Assembly (NCBI GenBank): GCA_021030915.1
Contig: JAGEMR010000002.1
Span: 372,001 to 436,000 of the forward strand
Origin: Astrothelium macrocarpum
Taxonomy: Eukaryota; Ascomycota; Dothideomycetes; Trypetheliales; Trypetheliaceae
Direction: 5' to 3'
Length of the DNA stretch: 64,000 bases
Below are positions 12,618-26,148 of this stretch, piece after piece (positions within the stretch are counted from its first letter, which is position 1; each line of letters opens with the position of its first letter). A program made the translations under genes and the position numbers. The notes beneath the pieces were generated by a model. That model saw only the letters and a program-made list of their open reading frames with translations, ran no database searches and was not told the DNA's origin.

Positions 12618-14735
12618 TCATCCTTGGGTATTCCGTTCCTGAGCAGCGTCCACAGCAGCTTCCCAGTTCGTTCGATAAATTACCCACCCTTCGATGCTGG
12701 CAACAAGAGCAAGACCTACGGCTGGACCTGTCCACAAACCCAGCAAATCCCAATGCAACCCAAAGCATAATGCAAGCGATAGGGGTATAGCAACCTAAAA
12801 ACTCAATCGTGTGTCTTTGAAGAGCAATAACGAGACTCACCGCGTAGTAACTTGCCACATTGACGTACCCTCCAATCGATTGTCTCCCCAAGCCTCTCAG
12901 GATTCCGTTACAATTGCCTGCCAAGCTATCAAACAGCTGAAACGCCGCACACAACGGCAGGACCATCGCCGTTCTCTCCAACACGCCCTCATCATTCGTG
13001 AATAGCTTTGGCAACTGATACCTCAACGCCGCCACAATCCCCATATTCAACAACCCAATCACCGTCGCGCCCACCATCGTCACTTTCGCCGACGTCCTCG
13101 CCGCTTCCGCCAGTCCCGCGCCAATCAGATTCGCCACGCGCGTACTCGCCGCAATGCTCACGGGGAAGGGTCCCAAGAAAAACGTCAAGGTGGCCACACT
13201 GAGCACCACCGCCTGCGCCGCCAATGCCTCTGTCCCTAAGAACCCAGTACAGAGGGTCAGGATCTCGAAGGCGAGGAACTCCGCGAGCACCATGACGAGC
13301 CCGGGCACCGCAAGCCGGATCATGGGCAGCCAGTTGCGGAGGGCAGCGCGCGTCACGCCGCCCCAGCACTCGCGGCCGGCGACGAAGTAGACGTAGGCGA
13401 GGAGGGAGAGCGGGAGCAGGTTTTCCGTGATGACGACGGCGAGAGGCGCGCCGATGAAGCCGAGACCGAAGCGCTGTGGAGATGGTTAGTGCATGGAGGC
13501 CCCGCAAGGGAGTTTGATCCTCCTCATTGGGGAGGGGATGGACGTACCCAGACGAAGAGGTAGTGTAGGAGTGCGTTGATAGGGGCGCAAAGGAGGAGGC
13601 AGTACATGTTTGCGGAGAAGAGGCCCTGGGCTTGGACGAAGCGTTTGCCGCTTTCGAAGGCGGCGTAGCCCGGTGCGCCGGCGATGAGGATCTTGAGGTA
13701 GAGACCTGCGAGCTGGGCGACTTCTTTGTCGGGGATGATGGCAGTAAGAATTTGTGATGCGCTGGCCCAGATGATGGCGATGGGAACGGTGATCACCCAG
13801 AGGAAGAAGACCATTCTTTGCATCTGCACACCGACGAGGGTTTTATGGCCGCTGCCGTATGCTTGTGCGCATAAAGTGTCAAGGCTCGTGGCGAGACCCT
13901 GATAGATTGCATAACCGGTGATGTTGCCTGTCATGGATGCTAAGCTTACTGCTCCAAGTTCCGTCTTGCCAATGTGGCCGACAGTGAAGACGCTGACTTG
14001 TGTAAGGGACCATTGAAGCAAGAACGTGAGAATAAGGGGTTGAGAGAATCGGGCCAGGACCTTGGTTTCTCGCTGCCATGATGTTTGGATCTTGCCGTCT
14101 TCGACACCCTCTTGCCATTTGCGACACAGCGTTTCTTCATCACAGCCGTCATACGATTTGTCTCCGTTCTCCCTCAGGAGCGGGCTGCTTTCGTCTGCAG
14201 CAGGTCCTTCTGGCTGTAATAAACCTTGGTCTCTTGTCCGACTTTTGCTTCTCATTCTCGAAAATGTTGATGGCGAACGTTCAGAAGTTCTCCTGGATGT
14301 GACACTGGAGAATATTGAATGACTGCGACTTCGAGAAATTCCTGGTGGTATTAAGTGATTGTCCCTGAGAAGACTTCGCTCTTCTGCCAGAGCTTCCGCA
14401 TGTTCCTGTTTTGTAAGGTATTCATGTTTGGGAAGTGATGCTACGGCACTGAAGGGAGGATGATTCACTCCTACCATGTAACTTGGACGACGATATGAGC
14501 CAGCCAGCGAGTGACTCTGAAAATCATGCCGTGAAGTTATACGCAGTAGTGAATGGTCGTCATCTTGCATAGAGTGAAGGTCCCGATCTTGAGCAGTTTC
14601 CCGCATATCCTGTACATCTTGCTCAATCGCGGCTTGAGCTAGAGACGACACACTTGAGCTTGATACAAGTTGTCGGGTTACTGGAGCATCTGACCCGTTT
14701 GGCCAATTACCGGACGGCTCTAGCTGCTCTGGCAT
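12618..14735 (-). CDS. MATE family multidrug/toxin efflux transporter
   Basis: Multidrug and toxic compound extrusion carrier, expected to export organic compounds by cation antiport. Exons 14735..13548, 13473..12841 and 12794..12618 join in phase 0 to give about 665 aa. A 200-residue hydrophilic, Ser/Arg-rich N-terminus precedes about twelve membrane segments; it holds possible phosphorylation sites and is typical of fungal members. MATE-like sequence includes FSQPLILTFLLQWSLTQVSVF and the second-half repeat QAVVLSVATLTFFLG. The last exon, found only by splicing, supplies the final segments (VAIPLSLALCFGLHW... to ...AAVDAAQERNTQG). Its substrate is unknown. Confidence 0.88.
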
Positions 14736-15304
14736 TCTTGAAAATAACAGAGAAAAGTAATTGAGAAGGAACGGATGGGAACATGAACATACGAGAATGC
14801 GAGATAGTCATGTTTAGCTCTTACCTATTCTAACTATTAGTGGGGACCTAGTGGCACCGTCCAGGATAGATTTTGCAGCGGTCTTGGCCACCGAGTCCAC
14901 CAGGATCAAGAGCCCAGCGATACTATGGGCGGCGAACTCGAGATAATGGGTCTCGTGGTCGATGCTGAGTACTATGGCGGGGGCGGGGCAGCACCGGAAA
15001 AAGACGCAGTAGTCCGATCTATCCTATCAATACCGTAACCTTGAGTAGATGATTCGGGAGACCCTCAACAATTACAATGGCGCCATTCTTAGTATGGTTT
15101 TAAAGATATGACTCATTGTTCCGGATTGCTGGATTTGTGTTGAGGGTTACTCAAGCCTATCGACGACCTATGAGAGTCGTCCGAATTTTCAGATATACCG
15201 AGCAGAAAAAAGCCATTTCTCAACCGTTCAATCAAATTTGCATTCTGGTCCAAACTACAATTGAGGGGTATCTCATAGTAACATCCTGCCAAAAACCGCA
15301 TCGT
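14736..15304. other. Intergenic region, no supported gene
   Basis: Separates two minus-strand genes. Nothing coding or repetitive is apparent. Confidence 0.5.
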
Positions 15305-18300
15305 TCAAATTGCAGTACTCTCGCCAGCAATTTCCTTTCTCGCTTCATCCACAACAACACAATTGCAGCCAAATTTAGCTTGGAATTCAAATTTGGCTAG
15401 TCCATGTACCGTGTCCCATGCAGCCTTGCTCGCCTTCACCTTTGCATTCTTACCACTAGCCGCCTCTCCCGTTCCAATGATTTCATTGTGCACAATCACT
15501 GCAGCTCTTATGGCGGGGGCCCTCGTCTGATCCAGAGAAGTAATTTCCTTCGCCATGATGCGATACCCAGTGCATCCGAAATTATCAAGAAGATGGTAAA
15601 GTCGTGTAGTTGGATGATTGTTCGCGAAACTGTCGTAAAGTTCCATGTCCTCGAAGAAAGGCTTGATGTGTATGTTGAAAAATCGCTGCACTTCGTTGTA
15701 GTCGAACTTGCTGTCGATAAATATGGCGCCAATGTAGGCTTCTACAACGTCCGGAAGGCATTTAGGAGGTGGCCTTACATTTGTCCAGTAATCTTTGGCT
15801 CCGGGCGCTGACACTTGCGCTTCCTGAATGTCAGATACGTATTCAGAAATCTGTGTCGGAATGATATCGGAGAGGACTTTGAGGTGCTTATGGAATCCTA
15901 GCCTGACGCTGATCGCGCCAAGGAATCTGTTCGAGACCATCGCCATCTTGTGCTCAGTAAGCCACTGCGGGTCTTTAGTTGGATAACGATAAAACAAATG
16001 CGTGACGCAAGCTACTTCCAGAAGCGCATCGCCCAGAAACTCGAGACGTTGATACGACGGTAGATCCATCCACGTACGTGGGTAAGAAGGGTGTTTGAAG
16101 GAGACTTGTAGCATCTTTGCTGATTGAAAGTGGTACGGATGTTCGCGCTCAACCTTGTTTGCTAATTCTATCTCAGCGGCAGATGCACTCTGTCCTTCCC
16201 ACAGAGGTCGCTTGTAGCCGTTGATGTAATCATCCCATTTCTGCTGCGCATGGTCTTCGCTCGAGACGAAAGTCGTCACAGCGTGAATGGCGTTGCTCCA
16301 AGATTCGGGACTCCAAGAGTTTGGTACATTGTGGGCTAGAAAAGCTGCACCAATAAGCGCCTCGCAAATGTCTGCTATTGTCTTGTCTCCGAGAGAGTGT
16401 TCGTATTTCTCGCCTTCTTTACCTAATTTCTTACCTTTGAGAAGTTTGAGACCTGGCTGGTACCATAGACGCCTTGAGAACGACTGGCTGCGAACGTACC
16501 GCGTAAGCTCCAGCTTCTTTGCATTGTTGAATAGCGTCTGATTGCAAATGAGCACCATCCGTTTAACGTGAAACTCGAATTCGTTGTTGTCAGGATTTTG
16601 TGTGTAGACTGCTATTGACGTTGCCATTTTCAAGAAAGCATCTCCAAGAAATTCAAGTCGTTCGTAATTCTTACCCATGCCACGCTGGAAGTGAACTTGG
16701 GCAGCTCTGTGCTCTTCAGTATTGTCGCTGTCTTTGGTGATCGCCTCCAGAGCAAGATCAAGCCGAACATTGAGACCGAGAAACTGGCACACCTCCAGGG
16801 CGATTAGGTAAGACTCAAGACGATGAATTATACATGGAAGAGTCAATGTCATTGCCACAATGCGCGTCGAAAGCGGTGACATTTTGAGCGGTTCCGGAAT
16901 AATGTATGCGTCCATGACATTTTCTTCTTCACTATTGGTGGGAGCATCGAGTAAATTGCGTCGCTGCATCATTGTTTCGGCACGGAGTACAGGCTGTTTC
17001 ACATTGTATGGACTTGTTTCCTCGCGCTTCCTTGAAGACTTGCTCCACAAGCTCACAGTGAACTCTTTGATGGTCTTCTTTCTTTTGTCCGAATTCTCAA
17101 CTACCACTGGAACTGGACTGTTCATGTTCAAAGTTTTTTCAATCCCAGATGTAAAGTATCGCTTACCACCGTCATATGGGTCCCAGAAAAACTTGTCAAT
17201 CATGGATTCGTTAGTCCAAGTATCGTTCCAATCGAATTGTTCAGCATGCCAAACGTGGTCAAGAGCGTTCCAATCAATGATGTCAGAAGGATCAGGGACG
17301 TTATAGTGTGTGCCAGGCTCGATCGTCAATGGTGTGATCCAGTATGACATCTTTTGAGGGTCTGCTTCGAATTCCTTGGCAAATACATGAAGGTACACGG
17401 TGCGCGTGAATTTGTCCAGCTTCTCGAGCAGAGCGACGCTGACCTTGAGAGGTCTTCTTGCATTTTTTATCCGAACTGCCGATTCCTTGCCATTCAAAAG
17501 GAAAAGTGAAAATGATGGGAACTTTGGAAGCTGAACCCGCGTAAGAAGCCCGATCGGAGTATGAGGCCTGTCGCAACCGGTTTCTAGGTCAAGAATCGTC
17601 AAGTAGAGCTCTGACGGAATGGTACCCTGATTTGATTTCCAGATCTGAGGCTTGATCATCATGTCATACGTATTGCTTTTGTTCGAATTGAGAGCCAACA
17701 AAGCATTTCTCATAGCGGGCAGACGCTTTTTCTGAGTCGACAGAAAATTTGAGTCAAGATGACCAAGTTCGATAAGCTTCAAGCAGGCATTGAAGGCAGC
17801 AGAGCACTTCGCGAGGATCTTTTGCTTCTCCGGATTACCTCGTACAGATACAATTGGAGAATTCTCCGGAAGGAGGACTTCCGATTCGAAGCCGTCGTTG
17901 CAAGAGTGAGTAAGGTACATGGGGTCAGATGCGACCTCGTCAGCGTGAGGGAGTGAAGACGCATAATGAGCTAAGATTACAAGACTAGACTTGTAAGTAA
18001 GCTTTGCCTTGGTTTTTGGGTGTATATAAGCTCGTTTGTCGGCCATGTCTTCCAAGCATCGTTTACGGACCTTTTCCGACTCATCCATAAGACGGTCCGC
18101 TGGGAGGGAATTGCAGAACCTATTCATCATCTCTTCTGCTCGTCGCACATACAAGACTAATTGTGCATGCTCACTATTGTGCCTTTCCACCATGTGGAGG
18201 TATTTCGAGTTTTTATGTCGCGCGCGTCCTCGAGACTGTATGTAAGCAATCATTGTCTTATAGAGATCAAAGCGAACGACCAAATTGCAGTCTGGCACAT

Positions 18301-20416
18301 CAATACCTTCTTCGGCCACTGAGGTAGCGAAAAGCAGATTTACATCGCCCCTTCTAAACCTATTCATCGTAAGAAGCTGTTTACGAACCGAGCCGGACAC
18401 ATCCTCGAAGCCTACTGATCCCGACCCGCAGAAGGAAGCAGGACGAAGATGAGGACCACTTATATGGGGATACATGAATACCCTCTCCAAGAGTCTGGCA
18501 GTGTCTCGTCGTTCTACAAAGACAATGCAGCGAGCTGCTGTAGAACACTCATAATGAGCTCGAAGCCACATGACCAACAATTTGACCTTCGAACTCAGAT
18601 TGTCGCTGTAGTCGAGCTTTGGTTCTCCCAGGTGATGGGCCTCTGCAACCTTCGATGCCGCTTGAAGACGGTCAATTTGATGGGCAAGCTGGGCACCAGT
18701 CTCTGATTTGCTAGAACCATGACGAGCGTAGACATTATGTCGTTTACCCTCCAGCTCAGCCTTTTTATCCAGTCGGTCAAGCTTTTTCTCTTCCAAAGCA
18801 GATGACCACCAAGCATCACAACACCATGGGCCGAGCTCCGACGCGATTTTCTTTGAAGATTGGAAAAGCTTGTCAAATACGGGCAAGTTACCAAATTCAA
18901 TATGTAATTTTTGGTGTAGTATAGTCTCAAAGGGATGTCGAAGAGATGCGTATGTCGCGACCTCTTCGGATGGGTGGCTAATACTTTTTTGCACCAATGA
19001 TAGGTCGGACACCGTTGCGATATAACTGTCAAGAAGGCATTCCAGGTCGCTGGGTGAGATTAGCAAAGCTGTCACAAATCAATCACATGAATCAAGATGA
19101 GTACCGAGCGACGTATGAGATATCGCCCTTCGCATCAATTGGCGAAGCTGTCATGGCAAAGATTCGGGGACGTTTCGTTGGCTCCTTTTGCGCAAGGTAG
19201 AAATCTTTGATTATCCTGGTAGTATCCAGTAAGTAATTGTGTACAAAATGATATCGAATTTCTCACCTGGCGTATGGGTGGTCTTTTTTGGTGTGATGAG
19301 CCTCGTCAAAGATCAATAGGTTGATCTGCTCCATATTCACAAAGGAATGTACAAGGCTCTGAACTAAAACCTCCGCGGTGCAGACTATGACCATGTTCTT
19401 GGTCACAGCATCTTGCCACAAACTCGAGTTCCACGTACTCACCCCCATATTGCCGTAAAGGTGCATGACATTGTAATCTAGATTGCGTTCTAAGACTGCG
19501 GATTGCTGGAATACAAGCGTAACGGAATTGACCTGCGATGATGTCAGTAATGCTATCTAGCATGGCGATTAGGCCTCACAAGAAAGAAGGATATTCTTGG
19601 TGCAAGACCCGCGCGTCTCCGTTCCAGTTCCTGTTCAATGACATGCTTTAGCAGTAATACGGCAATCAGAGTCTTTCCTGATCCAGTGTCAAGTACGGCG
19701 ATTGTGTTCCGGTTTTTTGCTCGTTCGAACAATTCTAGTTGATATTCTCTCGGATTATTTACTATTATCTGGGATGTTTGACTGGCAATGAGAGCCTTCC
19801 TTGGGAGAAGCTCATCGGGTTGAGTTTCCAAAGATTGTTGCATCTCTTCGTATGTAGAACGGACCGTGGCATCTGCGATCCAAGAGTCGAACATGGCTCG
19901 TTGTCTCCGCCTGAGATCTGTGATATTAGTCTGAGTTGATCCATCGTTGTTCTCTTCGTTTGGTAAGCTCTCATCTTGCTCGTAGCCATGATCTATGTCG
20001 TCAATGCCCTCGTTAGAATCATTTGCAGAGGCTGCCATTGTGTTCGTTAAAGGTGGTGAGTGGCTGGTCTGCACCTGCTCAGTAGCAGGCTTTACATCGT
20101 CTTTCGAAAAATCAAAGGGTTGCGAAATTGGGCGATCCGGCTGTGATAGATCAAGGTTAGGAAGCGTCGATACTCTAGAGGGCGCATCAAAAGGGGAATC
20201 ACGGCTAGTGGATGAGGCGTTATTCACGTCCGCAGTAGTCACAGAGTCGCGCTCAGAAGAGGGATTGTTGAAAGAAAGCAAGTCGGAATTGAAGAAAGAA
20301 AGCTTCAACAGCTCGACATTGGAAGTAATGGACTCTGTTGAGTTGTTTACCGCTCCTTCACGGCCAATAGAACAGCTAGTTGTGAGGTCTATAAGCTCAT
20401 CAGTAAGTGCGGGCAT
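15305..20416 (-). CDS. DCL1: Dicer-like protein (DCL1-type)
   Basis: Cleaves double-stranded RNA into small RNAs for RNA silencing. Four exons (20416..19580, 19532..19267, 19215..19105, 19049..15305) give 1652 aa. The correct third junction uses the CCCAG acceptor and restores VARDLECLLDSYIATV, a stretch typical of DCL1. Order: Ser-rich N-terminus; helicase with LDTGSGKT (about 239) and DEAHH (about 355); helicase C with QSRGRARHKNSKY (about 676); Dicer dimerisation region; two RNase III domains with ERLEFLGDAF (about 1203) and QRLEFLGDAL (about 1406), each followed by its second acidic site (DICEALIGAAF, DVVEAYIGAIF); and a C-terminal dsRNA-binding domain. No PAZ domain is obvious, as in other fungal DCL1 proteins. 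The start ATG is at 20416; the frame is open further upstream but without ATG. Confidence 0.93.
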
Positions 20417-22965
20417 ATTGACTGATTGCACTCGGTCCTGCAGAGCGTTGAGCACCGTCACAAGTGATTGCAGGAGGACAAGCAAGCGCTGTTTGTTGTG
20501 TAACCAAAATGGAGTTGCGTTTTCCCCAATTAGGCAAGGAAATGGCGCATCACCAATCTCCGATACCCGTCAGGGGGTAGGAAAAAGCAAGTTGTATTTT
20601 AGATCACAAGAGACATAATTTGCTCTCCACGATGCTACAGAGACCCGCAATTGTGATAGAACCTGAAATTCTCGACAATTCTTCACCGTGAATCTTCAAT
20701 AGAACAGATTGTTCGAGATTGTATCCGTGGTTTCCCGAATACGCCTGTATTATGATATGTCTTTTAGTCCGCATCCCTGTCACGCTATAAGAACAACGCC
20801 AAAAGAAAGCGAGGGTGTTGCTGCACCAGCGCTTCCAAGCAATTGGTGAGAGCCCCTCAGTCCCTACCATGGAGCTTGAGACCCCAAGTTTTTCCTCATA
20901 GCCCTTCGTGCATCGACGTAGAAACATCATTCCAAGATCTTGATATTATCAGCGTCATTTAAATGCAAGGGTGTGCATGTAATACACGTAGGCGTATAAT
21001 GGAAAGTCCCAGAATAGAATGGAATTCCGGTAGAAGAGAAGTCTGATGCGATTCGCAAGCATTCACAAGGAATTCTAGAAAGACACCGCACCACGAAATG
21101 AGTAGGCAACACATGGGTAATGGCTGAATATCTCACTCTGTTACAGTGCAACAACAATCAATTCACATACCCAAAAAAAAGCTTGTCAAAACAACAATAG
21201 TATTTAGCTGTTTTGAAATAAATAGGCACGTAGGATAGCATTGGGACTATTCGACGACTGTGGTTAAAGCAGACACTACCACAAAATCTCTACAGCCTTT
21301 CTAGACCCCGGTGCCCAAGTGTCTACATAAGGCGTCGTTCCGTGGTCCGGTTTAGGATTTCCATAAATCGCTTTACCATGTGATAGACTGGCACCCGACG
21401 GAAAGGATTTCTGGATCATTCCATTGCTGAACAATAAAGCAAATGCGATCTGGGAGGTCGTCTCCAATGCTGCAGGCTTGTTCTGATTGTCATCAGCTGA
21501 CTAGCATGCCCCCTCCCATCTGACTTTAGTGTAACAGCGCTTGGCCAAAGACTGGCCGGATGATCTAAGAGAAACAGAACTTTTCGATGCATTTGAAGCA
21601 GACTAAAGTATTGGGTAACAAAACACACGAGGGTTAACTGGCGAACATTGAAGGAAAGGATATGGCAAGAAGGAAGACCCCACGTAAGGATTTTGTATCC
21701 TTTCGGTTGATACTCGAGGATCGAGGTGCAGACTAGTCCATGACTTGTTTCATGTCTTGTCCTTTTGCATGATCTGACTGTTGCTGGACGCTGGCCGTAT
21801 GGATGTTTGTTAGACGGCGAGTCGGCAAAACCCTTTGGTGGCGTTTCCAGATGGGCAGCACCTATTTACGAAAGAGAAAAGGTAGGCAACGAAACTCAAC
21901 TTGATAAGCGAAATGACCTTATTTAAGTATGAATTTTGATACGGAAAGCAGTGACGACAGGCTTCAAGGTTTGTTGTTCAGTCACTCGTTTGAGAAACAA
22001 GATGCTAACCCGCTGATGGAAAAAGATGATTGAGGTTCTTTAGACACATTCCGCACACACGCGTTTCCGCGATGTCTGAAATGGGGACTGGGCGGCAAAT
22101 CGTCGCCCTTCGGGACACATTTTATTGAAGGCATTCATTGTCCTGCTCGGGGTAAGCAGGTCGAGAAATGACCAGCAGCGAGCTACGGCAGGACAGTGCA
22201 AGGTGGTAGAGTTTGCCAAGAAAAGATAGAAGCTTTTTTTTTCCGGTTTAAAGAATCTCCAGTGTGTTTTGCAAAGTCCTATGATGAAAATGCTGATCCG
22301 TCACAGACTGACGCTAGGTTATTGTCTCTGCTTGGTTATTGCCTCTGTTTGGTTATCGTGTCTGTTTGGTTGTTGTCTCTGCTTCGTTATTGTCTCTGCT
22401 TCGTTATTGTCTCTGCTTCGTTATTGTCTCTGCTTCGTTATTGTCTCTGATTGGTTATTGTCTCTGCTTCTCGTCAATGCGCAAGAGAACACGGACGAAG
22501 TCGTTGATCTCAGAGGCATAGGCACACACCTCATGATTATGGCTGTTGGAACGGCCTGCATACGGGTCTTGGTGCCTATCGGGTCGAAGCCATCACAATG
22601 ATCGCCAGTGGGAAATAGACACAGCGGCTTTTACAGACCTTTTATGTCAACTTTTGGAGCATAATGCGTAATTTTGTATCAGTGGGAAAGCTGCGATGAA
22701 TCATCAGCGGCTTTTTCATGCAAATCTTTGTGCGTCCTTTTCTTGAGTTTGGGGTTCATTTTTAGACGTTTGGCCAGGAAAATGAGTTGCATGGCCGCCA
22801 AGTAGAGCGTGCTTCGGACGTGGTTTCGACCTGAATCTATGCCGAATCTGGGTTAGACTGAGTAGCATCGAAATTTGGTAGACTTACCCGGAGACAACGG
22901 CGACGCCTCAATCATAGAGCGTCATTACCTGAAAAGAGCAGCACCATCAGAATCAGAACAGCAAA
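20417..22965. other. Long intergenic region with a tandem repeat
   Basis: About 2.5 kb between the Dicer-like gene and the TAP42-like gene. Its frames are short and show no family signature or splicing continuity. The only clear structure is the 17-bp tandem repeat listed below. Confidence 0.5.
22317..22472 (+). repeat. 17-bp tandem repeat, about nine copies
   Basis: The unit is close to GGTTATTGTCTCTGCTT. The central copies are identical (TTCGTTATTGTCTCTGC), while the outer ones carry substitutions. This is a minisatellite in non-coding sequence. It creates an artificial open frame with LLSLLRYC-type repeats, which I do not call a gene. Confidence 0.85.
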
Positions 22966-24091
22966 ATGGGAGAAGAGTCTCAGACATTAAGTAGCGTGTT
23001 TGCCAACGCTGAAAAGAAACGGGAGGAGATTGAATCTACATTTGACACAAATACTTCGACGTTTCAGGAAGCTGTTGCTGCGGCGATTACAGCGTACGAG
23101 CAGTGCTTGAAGATTGCTGATCAGGTGTCGCTTTTCAGTCCCAATGAGACATTAGAAGATGTGTCATCAAAAGATTTGCCATATTTTCTGCTGAACTTTC
23201 GTCGCGCCGAGGTTCTTCAGAAGGACCAGAGGCAAGACCGAAGAAGCCTACTGCAACATGCCAAGGTAGGATATGAGCGGTTTTTGAAGCTCTTAGATCA
23301 ATACGATATTCTGTCAAAAGAAGATGCACGTTTGTTCGAGCGTTGGAGGCAGGATCCTGGACAGTTCTCGACTGTGGATTCCTCGGATGCGGCACGACGT
23401 CGCGAGATAAAGATTGCTAGGTACAAGCAAGAAAAGGCACTCAAAATAAAATTAGAGGTAGTTTTTCTCATGCCTTCATAGACATGATGATTACTGACTC
23501 TGCTTTCAGCATCTGAAGCAAAGCCCAAATGCATTGCATAATGACGAAGTTACGCTCCGGCAACTTTATTTATCAGAAATCGAGTTCGCCACCCATCAAA
23601 CATTCCAGTCCTTAGAATCCATTGCACAAGAGCTACAAATACTCAAGATGGCTCCGCCAAATCTGCCATCGCCAGCCACGTTACAACAAGGCGATAGACG
23701 TCAACGAAATGGTGATGAATCTAATGACTATTCCGATCGCCTGGATCCTCCCATCTCTCAACTCTCTGCCAACGGCAACGCTGGACCTATCTTAGACCGA
23801 AACGGGAAACCCCTTCGACCGTTTACTATACTAGATAGTCGTCAAAGACTGAGGGACGGTGTGTTTCGACCTGATCACAACCTACCAACCATGACAATTG
23901 ACGAGTACCTTGAAGAAGAAAAGCGTCGTGGTGGTATTATCGAAGGTGGCGGCCCCAAATCCGGCACTCGCCCCGAGCCTAACGAGGACGATATGGACAA
24001 GGCAGATGAGGAAACGATGAAGGCTCGTGCTTGGGATGAATTCAAAGAAGATAATCCCAGGGGATCTGGCAATACGCTGAATCGTGGCTAG
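22966..24091 (+). CDS. TAP42: TAP42-like regulator of PP2A-type phosphatases
   Basis: Binds catalytic subunits of PP2A-type phosphatases and acts downstream of TOR signalling (Tap42/alpha4 family). Two exons, 22966..23457 and 23510..24091, joined in phase 0, give 357 aa. The N-terminal helical region (residues 1 to about 230) carries the family pattern LPYFLLNFRRAEVLQ and ALKIKLE-HLKQSP across the splice. The C-terminus has the conserved phosphatase-proximal segment RPFTILDSRQRLRDGVFRPDHNLPTMTIDEYLEEE and a charged tail with DEFKEDNPRGSGNT. It converges with the minus-strand esterase, 160 bases away. Confidence 0.93.
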
Positions 24092-24250
24092 AGCGAGACC
24101 TAGTTGTACGCTCACAAACAATAATGAGCAAAGAAACACGAGAGATCCTCGATCTTATGAAACTTCGAGGTGAAGAGAAAGCATGCAAGAGCCGCAGACC
24201 TCCTAGACCACAATCTGGTTTCAGAGAACTTGGAATCCTGCCTCATCCCC

Positions 24251-25396
24251 TCACTCTCCTAATTTCAGGTTTTCGCTCCGCAGCTCTGGCCATTTCGAGA
24301 ATAACAACTCGAACAATCTGTCAGAAAGTATGCGATAGCCCTTGGTCAAATCAGTCACACTCATAAGTCATATGGGATGATCCAAGTACAAATACGCACA
24401 TTGATCCCCAAATGAAGGCCGTCTGTGAAGGTCCCTTTCTCGAACTCTGGTGCTGATGGTAATCCAGAACCCGGCAAAGACTTATCTTCATACTCATCAA
24501 CCTTGGTCGGAGTACCAACCGTATCTAGCTCCTTTCTCAATGCATGATCCACCAAGACTTTCCAACAATTTAAGCCTGCAACGCGGTCTGTTACTTCCTC
24601 ATACTCTTTTGCAATTTCCATAACCTTCTCCGCATACTGTTTCTTCCTCATGTACGCTTTGAATCCGGGGCCCTTCTTGAAAGCCTGAATCACATTCTCG
24701 TCTGCACTTGTCTCGGCATCAAATCCTCTCATATTCATTGCGTCTCGAGAAGGCTTGGGTTGTCCAATTGGCGGGCAGGTTATCAGTACCACTCGCGTTC
24801 CTTCTGTAGTGGGTCTAGTAAGAATCTCGTCGACGTATCCTTTGATGTTTCGCTCGAAATCTGGTAATGGAACGTGCTGAGCCATTCCTGGCATGCACGA
24901 GTCATTGGCACCTATCATGATGGTGAAGAAAAGAGGGGGTTGTTGTGCCTTCTCGTCAATCTCGGTCATAAGGTCTTCGAAATAGTCTTTCAGCCAGTCA
25001 GAAGTGTATCTATGAAGCTAGGTCATCAGAATTCATGTCCTCAAGCGAAATCTTCAAACATCACGAATATTATTTGACTGACCCTGCTACGCCTCGATTC
25101 AAAACCTGGGCTTTTCCCATGTAATATTGTTCCAGCTGGTATCCAAAACCTTTAGTGTCCTCATCATCGTCATCAAATGACCATTCAGTGATTGAATCTC
25201 CGAATAGGACTATAGTGTTCCTGAACGCAGGATTGAGCAAATCTACGATCGCTGGTGTTGGTACGCCTAGATTCATCTTGATGGGATGTGTGATGAACTT
25301 TGAATCACGATTATCAGGTTTCCCAACTTTTCGATTGATAAGACGCCCAAATCGGATATTGGATATCCAGGACCTGATTTTCAAAAGCAATGGCAT
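24251..25396 (-). CDS. IAH1: SGNH-family esterase, isoamyl acetate hydrolase (IAH1) like
   Basis: Serine esterase of the GDSL/SGNH type; the yeast homologue hydrolyses isoamyl acetate. Three exons, 25396..25083, 25009..24400 and 24340..24251, give 337 aa. The nucleophile block FGDSITEW is near residue 66, and the oxyanion Asn is in MIGANDSC. The last block, DGLHLG, holds the catalytic Asp and His. The small third exon, found by splicing, adds GYRILSDRLFELLFSKWPEL, the usual helical ending of the family. The first intron uses a CATAG acceptor, restoring RGVAGYTSDWL. An alternative start at an in-frame ATG 40 codons downstream is possible. Confidence 0.88.
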
Positions 25397-25768
25397 AACT
25401 TGAGGATGGTTAGAAAGAAGATCTGAGCTGCTGCCTGATCATAGCCCAATAGTATTACTATGCCATTTTAGAGATCATTGTGGCCGAGATCAGCCCAGAT
25501 TGATTTTGTTTTTACCACGCTTTGTTTATCTCATCACTGTTTAAAGAGCCATGAATACCCCAAATTTGTGTGCTGTAGTTGCGTCCATCAAACACACAAT
25601 ATCCGTCTCCACCTCTGCACGACCCGCGCGTCAGTACCCGCGTCTCTCACTTGCAGATCAACAATGCATCGACTGAACTGAAATTCATTCCGTAGTCCTG
25701 AGACCACTCAACCCAGATTGACGATTCACTGTTTTCCATTTTCGGAGGCTGACCTCGGCGCACATAAA

Positions 25769-26148
25769 ATGGAGGACGCATCCAGTTCGAACTTCTCATC
25801 TCACTCTCCGCTTGAGCAGGAAATCCTTGACGAATATGCAAAGCTTGTTGGCAATCTGAACAATGTAGGTCAAGTGACCATCTCATTTTCATCTGCACCT
25901 TTATCTATGAATACGCCTGGGCTCCACATGGATCTACTCACTGACAATTCTACTAGCTTTCCTCCTCGCTCTCCACCATCGCAGCTCACCCTTCATCCGA
26001 GATTCTAGACAATCTTCGTGGCCTTGAGCGCAAGACCAGTCTAGTGTTCACACTGTTGAAAGCTAGTGTGTACAGCATCGTCCTTCAGCAACAGATAGAA
26101 GGTGAAGAAGAGTCGGGCACGCAAGGCCACAACGACAGTGGGAGATGA
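25769..26148 (+). CDS. DAD3: DASH complex subunit Dad3
   Basis: Component of the DASH/Dam1 ring that couples kinetochores to spindle microtubules; the complex is fungus-specific. Two small exons, 25769..25864 and 25957..26148, splice in phase 0 to give 95 aa. Exon 1 ends EQEILDEYAKLVGNLNN; exon 2 holds SSEILDNLRGLERKTSLVF followed by TLLKASVYSIVLQQQ, the Dad3 core. Length fits the family. The donor is the weak GTAGGT; the acceptor is TACTAG. It is divergent from the esterase gene, with 372 bases between starts. Confidence 0.9.

Noticed and set aside
22196..22601. Open frames rich in Leu/Cys repeats
   Set aside because: They are produced by the 17-bp tandem repeat; there is no start context, splice site or family similarity.
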